Assembly (NCBI GenBank): GCA_020091685.1
Contig: CM034593.1
Span: 44,889,733-44,953,732 of the forward strand
Reading direction: 5' to 3'
Source: Lutjanus erythropterus
Taxonomy: Eukaryota; Chordata; Actinopteri; Lutjaniformes; Lutjanidae
Length of the DNA: 64,000 nucleotides
Both the position numbers and the translations under genes were made by a program. The notes under the pieces are model-generated. The model saw nothing but the letters and a program-made list of their open reading frames with translations, made no database searches and was not told the origin of the DNA. Below, piece by piece: positions 25,301 through 40,300 of this stretch. The number at the start of each line of letters is the position of its first letter. The first letter of the stretch is position 1.

Positions 25301-28300
25301 AGCACAGAGAGGCAAGTGGCACGACAAGTTGTTGTCATCATCTGAATATTCATAAATATTCTAACATTAATTTAATTGTGTCTGCATGGGATTTTTTATT
25401 ATTATAAAGACTTCTAAGTCAGATGGATTGGTGATTATAAACTGTCCCTAGGTATGACTGTGTCCACTGGATCTGAGACAAGCCAGATACTGAATAGGGC
25501 ACTAATAAACATGATGAGAAGATGTGTGTTAAACCTGTATAGGTGGACTGAATATGCACTACTTATAAAGTGAAGAAGGAGGACTCAAAGTTTTTCTAAA
25601 GACTGAGCTAAAGCTCACATGGAAAACTGGAAAAAGGCTTTATATCATTAGACTCTGTACATAACTGTGATATGACCATTTCCGAATGAAATTAAAAGTA
25701 AAAAATAAGAAATTGGCACTGAAGCGTACCCTGTCTTTCAGATGAATCCCTGACTAAAACCTACCTAATTTGTCTTTTCATCAGGACCACGACAAGAGGC
25801 GGCATCTGTCCCACAAGTTCTGCATGACACCAGCAGGAGAATTTAAGTGGAACGGGTCCATTCATGGCTCCAAGGTTCTGACCATCTCCACGCTGAGACT
25901 CACCATCATCCAGCTGGAGAACAACGTTCCAGCACCGTTCATGCACCCAAACTGGGCCTCACACAGGTACGAAGACGGACACCATGACATGTCATAGTCA
26001 ATGGGTATTTGTTTTATTGTTGCACTTTATTTTACAGTACACTAATAAGACGTAACAAGCTGAAGTTTGTGTCAAACTAGATAAAATAATGTTCTTTATT
26101 TGTCAGTATCAGACCCTTTGATAGCCCCTTATTAAACTTTATTAGAGGGTAATTTAGGACATAAATACAACAGAACTGTACTGTAAACTAAAGTGAAATC
26201 ACAAATCTGATACTTGAGATGCCTTCCTGTCAGTTGTATGGAACTACGCAAAGAAGGCCTGTCTCAAGTATCAGATTTGTGATTTCACATTAGTTTGCAG
26301 TACAGTTCTGTTGTAATTTGTCCCTAATTACCCTCTGAGAAAGTCTAATAAATGATCTAACCTGTCTAATAAAAAGCACATTACTTCTACTTTAATTTGA
26401 TACAAAACATGTCTTGTTCCGTCTTATTAGTGTACCGTAAAATAAAGTGTGAATGACAGAAAGCTCTGAACTGAGGCCTTTTTATCCAAAGTAAAAGCAT
26501 ACCAAGACCAGGCTGAAAATTAAAAAATTAAACTAGCCTCCTAGGGAAAGCACCCAGAGTAAAGAGAGAAGTTTAAAAGAATTCAATGTTTCTTTGCTTG
26601 TTTTTTAGGACCAATTGGATCAAAGCAGTTCAGATGTGCAGTAAGGCCAGAGAGTTTGCGCTGGCTCTGGCCATCCTGGAGTGTGCCATCAAACCTGTGG
26701 CCATGCTGCCTGTCTGGAAGGACTCGCTGGGCCATACCAGGTACGCACATTGTGTATGTACAGTATGAGTGTGCATGTGTACTAACTACATACATACTAC
26801 ATTTATTCATAAACCTGTGTTTTTACAAATTGATCTAATTTCACACAACACATAAACAAAATAATAGTTATGTGATCCCTCCACAGATTCAGTTTAAATA
26901 CTTCAAAAAAAGTGAAAGAGTCAAGTAAGCATTGAGTGCATGTACACTGGGGATGTGTGGTCAGTTTAGCAGGCAGAGGCGATCATAACCAGATCAGATC
27001 AAAGGGCCCACCCTCGCTGTGAGGCATAATATTTAGACTGCGAGTCCACTACCAGTACCACCCACCTCTGCCTGTACTACTGCTTCAACACCACAGCGCC
27101 CCTTTAAAGAAGAGATTGTCCGGCGTTTCGCAGGGTTAGGACCTGAATGTGTGTGTGTGTGTATCTGTAGAATGGAAGTGAATGAATGCTTCATAGAACC
27201 CTCATCTTTAATCAGGGCTTTAATCATACTTTTACATTACTCGAGGAACATTCCAGTTTCTTATTTACAAAATTATATGTCATATAAGCTGTATTTTAAA
27301 TGGCTGAATCGTGATCAATAGCTGTCATTATACAGCAGGGTTTTCACGAAAAGCAAATCATGATATTCTTTGTGCAGCCCAAAAAAGTTTCTTTTGTTAA
27401 AAAAACTAAAACTTTTCTTCTACATCCAGTGTCTAAGATATATGGGGATTTATTGGCAGAATATGGCAGAAACTTAATTAATTAATCACCTGAAAATACT
27501 AATTGTTGTAACTTAGAATGAGCTGTTTATATCTCCAGAGGGCGAGGGTCCTCTTCCACAGAGCCCGCCATGTTGCACCACCATGTTTCTACAGTAGGCC
27601 AGAACTGACAAACCCAGCACGGACACTAAATATGGTCATTCGCATTTTGTGCGTTTTGTTCTCCTTCACATTTGGAAGAGGAGAGTGACTCATGGTGTTT
27701 GCAGTCTGCAAGTTCACTGCTCGATGCAACTAAATCCTACACACCGGTCCCATGAAACAGCTAGTGGAGTCTTTATTTGTTGTGTGTTTGGGCCACTCGG
27801 GAGGGATAGACAATGATTGGAGTAGCCAGTAGCACTGTGTGACACCCCCATTGCCCTGCCATGCAGTTAAACAGCCCATGCATTTATGAGGGCGAGTGGT
27901 CCTGTTAGGTGCCACTTCCTGTTGAGCACAGCCGGCCCGCAACCAAAACACACTCTGAGACCAATGGAGGACAGTTTAACAGGGAATAGGCTACAGCACT
28001 GAGGTGGTTTTCTTGCTGGGTTTGGCTCCAAGGACCATGGGGCTGAGCTAGACAAGCTAACAGTAGTAAGCTGTTAGCCAGCTTACTTGAGCAACAAGTA
28101 CAGCTATCTTTCCCTCAGGATGGAAGCTCTGGTCTAAGAGGCTGTGTTTATCCCAATGACCAGCTGTGTTCACTGGGAGGCTGCTGAGGCCAGTTCTGTT
28201 GCTTGCAAACAGTTACAGTTAGCTGCTTCAGAAGTAAGCTGTAGCTATCTGTCCATCATGAAAGTCTGGCTGCTCAGCTTCAACTCAATTATTTAATTAC

Positions 28301-31300
28301 AGGGGACATCAGAGGGCAAACCAAAATCTATTTTCTCCACAAAAAATGATCCAGTTTCACCCAAATTAATGAATAAAGTTATAAAGTTGTGCTGTGAGGC
28401 ATCTAGAGACACTCCATTCTGCTCTGGTGGCCGGTTGTGTTCTGCTTCCATGCTCATCAACAGTTTTTAATTGTTTTCCAGGAAAAGACAAACTCTGAAA
28501 TACTATTAAAAATACCAGAGAATATTTTTTTGTCATTGTTGGACCAGATACTGGAGCATAGGTGATATATGGCGCAGTAAATATGTGATAAAACACTTAA
28601 AGATTTTGACTTCAGCGGGATATACTTACATCACACTTTGAACAAATATCTTCAGGTTAAACCGCATGACGTCCATGGAGCGTGAGGAGAAAGAGAAAGT
28701 AAAGAAGAGAGAGAAGAAGCTGGAGGATGAAGAGACGATGCAGCAGGCCACCTGGGTCAAGTACACCTTTCCGATCAAACATCAGGTAGGTCATGTACAT
28801 ACTCATTTTCACTTGATCATTTCAAACCCAGCACAATATGAATTTAATGTCAGAAGTTAGATATTCTTTACCATTAATGTGCACAAGGAACTCCCTCTTG
28901 CACTCTTGCCTACATACTAAGCATATGAGGTTGAGGATGGACCACCGTCGTGTTACCAGCAATGTAGGTCACACACAGGCGGTAATAATATTTCAGACTA
29001 GTAGACTTGTACACTGAGACTTTATTGCCTGGAAAACTGATTCATTGCTGTGGGAAACGCTGGTGTGTTTGTTGTGTGAAAGTGCGTGAGTGATGATCAA
29101 GGGCTCTTTGATGGAGCAGGTTGAGCTCTGCTGTGAGTCATTTCCCTCAGCAATTAGCGATCAGTGTGTGAACAAACTCTAAACTTTTAATCGCTCTTTA
29201 TACCCTCAGTCTCTCCTTTTCCAACCTTTTTTTTTCCAGTCTGTCCTGATTCACTTTTCAACCCTTCACCTTCTACTTTCTTGTCTTGTGTGAAGGTGTG
29301 GAAGCAGAAAGGAGAGGAGTATCGCGTTACGGGATACGGGGGCTGGAGTTGGATCAGTAAGACTTATGTGCAGCGGTTTGTCCCCAGGCTTCCCGGCAAC
29401 ACCAACGCCAACTACCGCAAAGAACTGGAAGGTCTGGAATGGGAGACTTTGGGGCTTAAAATGTGGTTTTTAGTTATTTGGAGTTTGGTTTTTCTCTCAG
29501 TTAAAGACTCAGAGAGTGAATTGGTCTCTCGTTCAGTAATCTCAACGATGTCATTGTGTGTGTTGGCTGGCGTTCAATGAAATAAGTCTCTCTTTTGATG
29601 TGCCTGTGTATGCCATTGAGTTATGTAGAGCTGTCAAATTTGTGCTCCGATTCGCCCAAACTTTGAAAAGATCTTTTAGTTCTTTGGTTTGCATGTGTTG
29701 ACTTGATCAAAGCGCTAATCAGAGACCTCACAAATAGGTTGGCCTCTTGTGTATTCATACTGATAGTTTATGTTCTTGTTTATCCTTTTATTTTAACTGC
29801 TGTGAGGATTAATAGCAGGTATTGACAGATCTACATGTGTGTTTTCAAGATTATACGGAAAATGAACTCCTGCTGTCATTGTGTTTCCCAAAGATGCAAA
29901 ACTCGGCAAGAAATGTACCCTGCTGGACTTGAGTCGACGGCCCAGTGTAGCTGAACCAGAAGCTCAGGGAGCTGCTGTCTTAAGAATTGAGACAAAAGAT
30001 CAAGACTCTTGTAGTCTCTCCAAGCCCACAACGGATCACCTGATGTCTGTTGAAGATTTGGACTCTAAGGAGAGGACGGAAGAGGAAAAGAAAGAAGGGG
30101 CGGACGACAAAGAAAAGTCTGAAGAGTTGTCAGCTAATGAGTCACCCGCAAAGATGGAGGTGGACCCCACAGACTCACGATCAGATGAAGAGCAAAGTAT
30201 GACAGAGTGCGACGTAGTGTCTAATAGCATTGTGTTCAGTTGCATGTGGAGTATCAGTTGTGCTTCTTTTTAATCTTCTTATTAACACATTTACATTGAT
30301 ATTCACAAGATTTTCAGCTTGATTGACATAAACTGATGCTTCGTAAGTCCCACCCCGTTTTTTGTCTGTGCTCCAATAACAGTTGAGCAAGCTTGGTACC
30401 TCTGTCAACTTTCTCCTTTCCTGCTTAGATATGATATTTTGGGAAAAGAAACTAATTTTGAAGATGGTTAAAAAATGTTGCTGGGGGACCCGTAAGTTCG
30501 ACATAAGGGCCCAATTCCAATCTGGTCCTCATCCACTCTCACACCGTTTGCACATTCTCGTGGAGGGTCTGCCACATTGAGTGTCATTCCAAACCAGCAA
30601 GCAATTATGCATTGATGGAGGCTTACAAAACTCAGTCCTCTCAGGTGTAGCACCTCTTTTCTGTCTGGGATAGAGATAAAGTACTGTGTGATTATTTCTG
30701 AAAGATAAGTAATAAGTTGTCTCACCTCAAACACACACTGTTTTTTAAGCCCACATGATAGAATGACATGACAAAAAATGTCCATCCATATAGATGTGGC
30801 CAAAGAATCGTGGGAGTTAGTTTTTATTTATTCAATTAGTCATTTTTATTTTCACAAGCTAATTATGCCATGAATGTAATGAGTGTGCCATTTCATTTGC
30901 ACTTACATCTTTGTCAGTGTGTAAGATTATAAATATTGACTTAATTATGAATCCATCATGATTAATGTTTCTGTCAGTGAAAGGTGAGGGCGTCTAACAC
31001 ATGGCACTTTTCCACCAAATAAACTCTGGCTCATGAACTGGTTCCATTCAGGATCCTTGGAACCTTGGTACTATTTAGTGAAGCATTGTAATCAATGATG
31101 TCATCAACAGAATGTGTTGCTGAATGCATATATGACACATCCACTTTGGTTCCTCAGGAAAATCTGCTGTATTCTGGTTCCAGATGGGAACCAAATTTAG
31201 GTGTTTGAAACAGTTCCGTGTTGGTGGAAAAGGTCTAACAGAGCTACACCCCTGTGTAGGGGCCTGATTGGAGTTGGGCCGTATTCACATGTTGGCTAAT

Positions 31301-34300
31301 CTACATCAATTGTTAGCAAGCTAGTTTGCGAGCATTTTGCTAACTTAGGTGTGACCTTTTACAGAGAAGAAGAAAGTTGATTGAGTTACCAAACTTGCTG
31401 AATTGTTATTGGAGCACAGAGCAAAATAGGGGCAGGATTAAGGAAAAGTCAATGTGATTAAGTGTCTTATTTTCATATAGATGCTGATTGAAGTTTGAAT
31501 TCATTTTCTCTCCAGGGTCCAGTGTTCAGGAGGAAAAGGCTTCCATGAAGGAAGAGCCCACAGAGGGGCCCACACGACCCTTTAACTACGATGTAGTGGA
31601 CGTCAGCAAGGGCTTCCTCACCCGCGTTGCCTACAAGAAGAAGGTCAAGGCCTCCAAGCTGGACAGCCTGCTGGAGCGACGGGTGAAGCAGCACATTATT
31701 GAGGAGAGGCAGAGGCAGCAGGTGTCTGCCTCGAACCCTCAGACTCCCACACCGGTTTCATCCACTTCAGCCCCCACTCCGGTCCGGCCGCGGTCACCCC
31801 TCAAGCCCCACACTCTCGCTCAGAAGCAGCTCGCGCTGGGCGAAGCTGCCAAAGTGGAGGAGAAATCTTCCACGACAACACAAACTCCAGGGTCAGGAGA
31901 AGCTGGAGGACGAGAGGTCGAAGGGGAGAGTCGGGATGAACTCTCTAAAAGTACAGATGAGACTATCACTCCCCTCTCTCTTCCTTCTCCTCCTCTGGGC
32001 TCAACACCCAAAGACAGTTGCAGTACAGGTACAGTTGAAGATTCAGCATCACCACAAAACCAAATCACCTCCACGCCCCAGGAACTGGAGGCAGACTTAG
32101 TGGGAAGGACTACGGGGCCAAAAGAAATTAATTCAGATAGTTCAGGGCAAGAGGGTGTCAAACTGCCTGATGCGCAAGAAACAGCAGCAAGGGGGATTCA
32201 TAGCTCTTTAGAGCAACAAACAGCCAGTGCACCATCAGATGCTACCAAGGCTGCACGTGTTGAAAACACAGGGTCAGGGGTACCCAACTTGAAATTGGAC
32301 TCTGTAAGGATACCTACAAGTGTTCTTGAGCAAAAAAGCAGTCAAAACACGTCTCCTTCTAAACTTATTCAGCAAAACCCAGAAACTTTAAGCTCAGTGC
32401 ATTCGACTACAGAGGAAAATGGCATGGGGCCGGTGGAGTGCCGAGAAAATATGCAAGGTAGAACAGAAGGTGATAGCACTCCCGAGCCAGTTTCTCCTCT
32501 CCCTCAGGTAAATGGTAATGATGGCTCGGGGAGTGAAAGCATGTTGAGTAACTCTGTAATGAGCTCAAATAACGGTGTCCTTACAAACAATATGCAGCCG
32601 AAAGTGAACAACATCAGTAAAGTTGAAGAACTGGCAGTCTCGTTGAAGGACAGCGCACAGCAAAAGCCTTTAGTGAACGGAGCTTTGGCCCCTGTGAATG
32701 ATAGTACAGAAGCTGGGGCCCAGGAACCGAGCCTAGCTTCTAAGGTGGAAGTAGAGAGCAAGACAACAACGATACTGGACGAGGACTATAAACCTCCGCT
32801 GAAGCTGGCGAGGCTGGAGAACAACATAGATGCACTTGAAGCTAACACTCAGAGCACTCTACAGCACAACAGCACATTTCAGTCCGCGGAGACCAAAGCC
32901 AGTCCCGTGGTCAAGATTATCCGAATGCCACCGTCTCCCATACCTTCAGCGGAAGAGTCCAGCCTGAGTGATGACTTCGCAGAGGAGAACAGTCATGGCA
33001 GTGCGACGGAAACACTCAAGACCATCATCACCCAGGTAACCACAACCTCCACAACCACCACGACGGTAGTTTCCACAGAGATGAGGACGGACAAAGTACT
33101 ATCGAAGGCATCCAGAGAGACGATAGCACCTGTGGTGTCACAAAGCAGTGCGGTGTCCACCCTCACCACCATGACCAAAACAACTGTGACCAAAATTTGT
33201 TCCTCGGCGCCCGACGGTCACTCAGAGGACAGCCAGAACGAGACGGTGATGCAAGAACAGAAGACTGCATGCTCGGCCTCCTTCAGCAAGTCGACGACTG
33301 ACACTAGTGGTAAAACCACAGTGTCGTCTGTCGCCGTGAGCCAAGAGGACTGTTCGTCAACGAAGGGCCGTGTCCGCCTCCTCAAGTTCTCCCGTACCAA
33401 GAAGACGCGCTCAGACACCGCCCTTCCTTCTTACCGCAAGTTCGTCACCAAGAGCAACCGCAAGAGTATTTTCGTACTGCCGCACGATGACTTGAAGGTG
33501 CTGGGGAGGCGAGGCGGATTCCGCGAGGTGCCCATATTTAGCTACAATGCCAAGCCAGCGCCGGATATCTGGCCATATCCTTCACCCAGGCCCACGTTTG
33601 GCATCACCTGGAGGTAAGATCACACCCAGTTTATTTTTCTCACACACTCAAGGGAAAAATCTATAATATATACTGTAATAAGCAGGGATGAAACAACTCT
33701 AGTTTTGATGCCAGCGTCTTGTTTAAGAGCACTGGAGCAAAAACAGAGGACATACAAAGTTGGATCACAGATTTAAAGTCAGGACCTTTTACTGTGAGAC
33801 GATGGTCCAGAAACTGAGTCCCTGTGGAGCTTATAAACTTAGACACAAAACTTAATTCTAAATGAAGAAGGATATTCCAATACAGACAGCCCAAATCTAA
33901 TTCTCCTTTAATGTACTTTTAAACTGAATATATAATTTTTCCTTCTTGACAGTCAGCCTTGATTTGTATCTACTGACTCCCCAGGAATTATTAATTTAAA
34001 ACCCTGCAGTGGCAGCACTCCAAATTTAATTTTAACCAAGCATTTGAGTCTGGACTCACTTACACCATTATTTTATGAACAGCCACTTCAGAATAAAACG
34101 TTTCGTTTTGTAAAAGTTGATTTACATTCTGCAGCGGGGCACGCAGCCAGAGACACTGTATCCGGTCTCGAAGAGGTATGCCTGCCAAATATTCGTCAAG
34201 AATTTGTGTGTTCAGTTGTGTGTTTGTGTGTCACAGTACAGTGTCGGCCTGTAAGATCTAGATACATTGATTGTAAATTTTCAGATTCAGCTCTGCCTAA

Positions 34301-37300
34301 ATGCTGATTACATAATTCTGTCAAGTGATGTGGCAATAAAATGTCCTAATTAATTATTCTTCTATTTTTACTACATTTGAACCCAAATAATCACTCTGAC
34401 ATTTTCTATACATATATGTAACACATGTTACACATATACTGAACAGCAGATTTCACCTATCTAGCTTCCGTATTGTTTCCAAGTGAAACAGGATGGGCAG
34501 GCGGGACATAATGTTGGTAGGAATTTGATTTGAACATGAAAAGTGGCTGTATCATAACAAACATGGCAAACGTACCATGCTGTTGCTTCCTTGCTGAGTA
34601 ATGAATCTCAGCTCTGTGCTGCTAAATGTTGACGAGTGATTGATGTGTGGATGACATTGGTTGAAATTAGTCGGCTCAAGCCTACACAAGCACGTGTTAA
34701 AGCTGAAGGGAGTTAAACGGGGGCAGAGCCACTGCAGGGGGTGTGTAGATGACGAGGGGAGAAATATTGAGGGACACAAAGTTAAATGAATATGATTTAT
34801 ATAGAGGAAATAAACGAGTTTGCTGATGTTCACATGCTGACCTTAATTTCACTAAAATTTAGTTTGAATCCTTTTCTGTCAGTTGCTTCCTCATTTATTA
34901 TTAATGATTGAAAATAATTTTGGGGTGGGGCTGATGAACTTTTTTAGCTTCTAGAAAGGAGCATGCCAGAAAAAGTTTGGGAACGACTGTATTATGATGT
35001 GTTTTTTTTCAGGAGTCATAGGAGACATATTGTGGGAAGAAAACATAATTGGACACAATAAATATCACGATACAGGGGTTACAATTCCATTTATTGTGAT
35101 ATATTGCCAAACTGTGAGCAAGGTGACTCTAATTTTCAGAAAACTGTCATAGTATAAAGAACACGGCACCAAACGCACAACATTAAAGTTAAAATTAACT
35201 TTTTTATGCAGTCACAACCGGAAAGCCAGATAACAACCCTGCTACTAATCTTTGCTTGCATCAAAATATCTTGATACAGTGTTTTGAGAGTCGATCCAGT
35301 ATCATAAAACATAATATCGCGACACTCAATATTTTTGATATAATCTTCCGCCCCCATTGATATATATATATTATTAAATAAGTGCACAGTATGACCATGG
35401 ATGTGTCCAACAAGGTTAAAAGGGAATTTTTTATTTAACCTTGCCTAAAATTTACCCAAAGAAGGAAAAAATGTAAACACTAAACCATACCTCTGGTGAG
35501 CTGGGTGTTTACTTTGTTCAGGGCTACTGTAGGAACATCAGCGTGCAACATGGTGGACTCCATGGAAGAAGAACATTTCTGTGTCAGCTGAGTGTAATCA
35601 CCCTGACGAGGATATTAGGTGACTCAACAAGGCCTCTGTAGCTTTGTGCTCGCAAAGAATTATACCCAGTTGTTTTTATAACTGCTCATTCATTTAACAG
35701 CTATCATCTAAACATATATGCTGTTTACGAAAGACAACAGCTGGCATAAAGCTGACGCTGTTTCCCTTCAGCGTCCACCTTTAAATCCTCTCCTGGTTTT
35801 GGAGTGCCATGTCCTGTTGATTGGTTGTTCATTATGTCGTCTCCCTCCCCGTCTGCCGTCCGCAGCTTTGGCCCTGAGTGATGTCGTGGCTCCGAGCCTG
35901 GTGTCACACAGGGACCTCTGGTTATTTTGACCGGACCTCAGAGTTCCATAACGGTCATGAATCATCCAGCGGTCGGAGAAGTGTCAGGATGTTCACTTTG
36001 TGCAGTGACCCAGCCCTGAAACCCAGGGATATTTTCCCGCCTGTGGTTACACATGGGAAAGAGAATATCTACCATACTCCCATACACACACGCACACACC
36101 ACGGCCTTGTGATGATCATGCTTTTGTAGATGTTCAAGATATTTTAAATGTCCATGTTCTTGGTGCCAAGTTCATTGTCGGAACAGCTGTCCCGACTATA
36201 ATGATGCACGGAAGGAATATTTCTTTTAAGAGACAACTTTAGGAAATTATTCATTGATGGATGACATCCTGTCAACTAATTCTGCACTCAGTCTGTTACA
36301 CCCAATACAGTTAAATCCAATTAAAATGGCCGCAAAATGAAATATGCACAAGCTTCCACTTTGAACTTTGTGAGTTAAGCCGTTGTTTTGTGTGCTTTCG
36401 CAGTCCGAGATAATATCTGTTCCCAAACCAAATCAGCGTATGAAATGATTTATTAAAGACGGCAGCCGGTCCATCTGTTTCTTTCATGGAAATGGTCATG
36501 AGGGGACAGCAGCATCATCAAAAACCTCAGTCTGTTTTTGCTCTGCCTCTTCCTGTTCCACAATGCAATATGTTTTCTGTAGCGCCGAGCGAGTCACTGC
36601 CGGTCGGTTGCCCTGCACTAATGAACTGTGTGACACCGCGGTAGTGGGGAATGCCAGAAACCCTTCCTTCAGCTCATAGCTGCAGAACAAGTATCCTTTC
36701 TACCATCAGCCCAGCTTTTCTGCAGACTGTGCACAACAGACATTTCCATTCTCCATCCAGGAGTTTCTTTCAGTATAGCCATGTTTTTGTTCATGTACGT
36801 AGGGCTGCAACTAATGATTATTTTCCTTATCCATTAATGAAATATAATACTTTTTTTCCCAACTTATTGATTAGTTTGTTGGTCCTTAAAATGTCAGAAA
36901 ACGGTGAAAAATGTTAATCACTATTTCCCAAAGCCCAAGCTGAAGTCCTTAAATGGCCTATTTTATGAAGATATTCAGTTTACTGTCATAGAGTAAAGAC
37001 ATCAGAAAAAATATCACATTTGAGAAGCTGAAATCATAGAATTTGGACTTTTTCCCTTCAGAAAATCCCTCAAAACAATTACAAATACACTGTTTAAAAC
37101 AGTTTTTGCAACAGTTTTTTGCGTTTTGAGCCAAACTAAAACTCTAAAGTTTTGAAATAAACAATAAAAGGTTTTACCAACCTTTAATTAATCTTCAGTT
37201 GAGATCATTTACCTCTCTTCATTTGATAAACTTGCAGTTAACCTTATTTGTCATTATTTGTGTGCCTGAAAATTAAATGTTTTAATTGAGAACTTAAAAA

Positions 37301-40300
37301 ATTTGAACCATTATCCAGTAATAAATTCATCATAATTTGAAGAAAAGACACTAAATAAATAAATAAATATCTAACTTTTTCAGAACTTAAGGGTTTGAGT
37401 TGGGCTCAAAACTCAGTAAGTCGCCTTGAACTTCTTTCTCGCTTTTAAAGTGTAGTTTGCATTTAATTTAATAGCTGACAACTAATCATTGCAATGTATA
37501 TCATACACACAATACTTGAACAGATGTTGACATTCAGCTGTATATAATTCATGTTGGACCCTGTGTGTTGTGTCCCAGGTATCGCCTGCAGACGGTGAAA
37601 TCTCTGGCTGGTGTGAGTCTGATGCTGAGGCTCCTGTGGGCCTGTCTGAGGTGGGACGACATGGCCGTCAAGCCGTCCGCTGCTGTCGGCACCACACGTA
37701 CAGGTAGAACCAACCCATATCCTCCCGAACCATCCAACCTCCTCCATATTAAGATGCCCTTCACCCTGAGAGGATGGGGAGTTTGTTTCAAGAGTGGAAC
37801 TGTGCATTGGATTAGAAGAGAGATAATTATAATAGGAATGGGATTTTTGGATGCACTTAAATGATTATTATATGAATCTTCTGCTTTATATTCATGTTCC
37901 CACCTACATTGTGGATGATAGATGCAGTTCCACAAGAATCGACTCGAACCTGGGACTCAGAAAACTTTAGCAGTTCTTCTGCTCATTACCTCAATAGTAG
38001 GGGTTGCAACTGTAATATGATTTGTGATATCACTGGGAGTGATAATTCTTACATCATTTTTTAAATTTTTATTGAAAAACTAAAAACAATTAAAATGATT
38101 GTGGTGTGATTTCTTTGTGGGGGTCTGTAAAAAACAGATGTTTTCTTGATATGCAGGCCAGGACGTCTGTGCAGCGCCACAGTATTTGATTTAAAATGGT
38201 ATTTTGACACACATTTTTCCTAGAAACAGTACTGCACCTTCTGCTGTTTGAAAGTAGGCCATATTGCGAGTTTGATTAAATTTCCAATAATTGTTCAGCT
38301 TCAGATCATAACTTCCTGTATTGGCCCAGAGAAACATACAAAATTAGCAGTCTGATAAAGACCCAGCCTTGTCAGTCTCATGTGGGTGTCAGTGGTTTTT
38401 ATGTTGGAGTGCATTTCCTCCATCTTCTCGGGCTCTCGTCCTCATCACCATACCAACCCAGCCCTATCCCCACTCATTGCTACAGAGACGTCAGACACTG
38501 AAATCACCACCACCGAGATCATCAAGCGCCGCGACGTGGGACCCTACGGCATTCGCTCAGAGTACTGCATCCGCAAAATCATCTGCCCCCTCGGAGTGCC
38601 CGAGACTCCGAAAGGTTAGACACACTTTTATTCTCGATGACGAAGAAAGAGTTTAAGTGCTGAGAGCAGAGGAAAAAAAGGATGATCTTAGTCATCTGTT
38701 TGTGTTTCTTTCCGTCAGTTGTTTGCTCCTTCTTTTGTATTGCAGTGTTAAGAAATACAACACCGTAACACTGATCGTTTGCTGATAACCGAGTACTCAT
38801 ACTCACACAGTTACACCATCTTTGTCTCCCAGAAAAATTCAAGCAGCCCTTTTGTCTTTGACTTATTCCTCTGTCCACCATCTCAGAGACCCACACCCCT
38901 CAGAGGAAGGGGCTACGCTCCAGTGCCTTGCGCCCTAAGAAGCACGAGCCCGCCAAGCAGACGGGCCCGGTGGTGATTGAGACCTGGGTGGCTGAGGAGG
39001 AGCTGGACCTCTGGGAGATTAGAGCCTTCTCAGAAAGGTCAGAGCCTCAAGCCTGTCATGCCTACACCTGCCATTTAGTGTTAGTTTTGCAACCTGTCAG
39101 AACAGTTTATAGAGTCAGATATTATTCGCCGTGTTGATTTAAATAATCTCAGTAGGTAAATATTCTCCTGGCTCTGCTCGAGCTCCTGGTACTGCCAAAA
39201 TTGTGTGAGGTAAAATGGAGGCTGTAGAATAACTTAAGGCTGATTTTCAAGATGTTTTCAATCCATCATATTTACGTTTCATCATCTCAATCATCATAAT
39301 CACTTCTAGCTTGTTAAATGTGTGGAAAGATTGTGCTGTGTTGTAAGTTTGACGAGGTTTTTTTTTTCTTTTACAGGGTGGAGAAAGAGAAAGCTCAGGC
39401 AGCAGAGCAGGCCAAGGTGAGTGTGGTTTAGTTAGTTAGCAGTCTTTCCACCAAATGTTCAATTTCTTCACGAGCACGTTCCATTTAAAAAAAGAAGATA
39501 TTTATTTGTCACATATTTGTATAACGGGAAAATTTGCCATATTTTATGTGGACAACCACAGTGTTGATGGTAAATACAGTCAGATGAAGCGGTAACTTCC
39601 TCAGTGTGTGCTGGATTGCTTGTCTCCTCCTCTGCGTTGTCAGGGGCCGAGCTAGATGAGTGTTTTTGTTACCTAATGCAATGTTTGCGTGTCAGAAACT
39701 CTCATGCAATGCATGGTGGTACATATAGGCACGACCTGCATGGCTCTGCATGGAGGACACCTTTGTTTTCTTAGTCAGTATTAGTGTTGTCAAAAATGGA
39801 CATTTTCAGTAAATATGGATTCTAAGTATTTGAAACAATCTCAATTCTCATTTTCTGCTGTATCAATACACCAGTGCCAGCTGTGCTTTCTCTCCTCTGA
39901 TAGCAGCAGAAGCGATGTTGGTAGTGGGCTGTGAGGGAGAGGGGGAGCCAGCTGATAACCAGCCTTCACTAAAAGAAATACAGGAGTGGTAAATGAGATC
40001 GGATTAGTGTCTGTGGCCGTGTGAACACTAAATGTTAACTGTCTGTCTCCCTCCAAATATTATTATATTATTATATTGTTTTCAGGCCTCACAGTAGCAA
40101 AAAAGATGTTAGCGGTTAGATGGACAATGGCTGACGTCCTTTTTGAACATTAGACTCTTTGGTTCCTATAGCCAGAATACATGGGGCTACTGAGAGGGCT
40201 GTTCAGGCATGGACCTCTGCAGATGTTAAACAGCAGCTGAACATGTTATTTATAAACCATTAGTTGTAAGAAAGTGCATTTTGTTAAATGGCTGTCAATT

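Larger units (their letters stand above)
33614..37578 (+). other. bptf intron (3.97 kb) with scattered repeat fragments
   Basis: Contains a repeat fragment shared with 43524-43690 (34724-34915), a degenerate TTAA-family fragment (35510-35600), a 3'-truncated MITE (36800-37083) and an AT-rich repeat shared with 46680-47360 (37110-37440). An AT run sits at about 35360-35373. 35620-36790 is unassigned. Confidence 0.7.

Noticed and set aside
31699-32100. 133-codon + strand ORF inside exon 14
   Set aside because: Out-of-frame shadow made possible by high GC; no conservation is visible.
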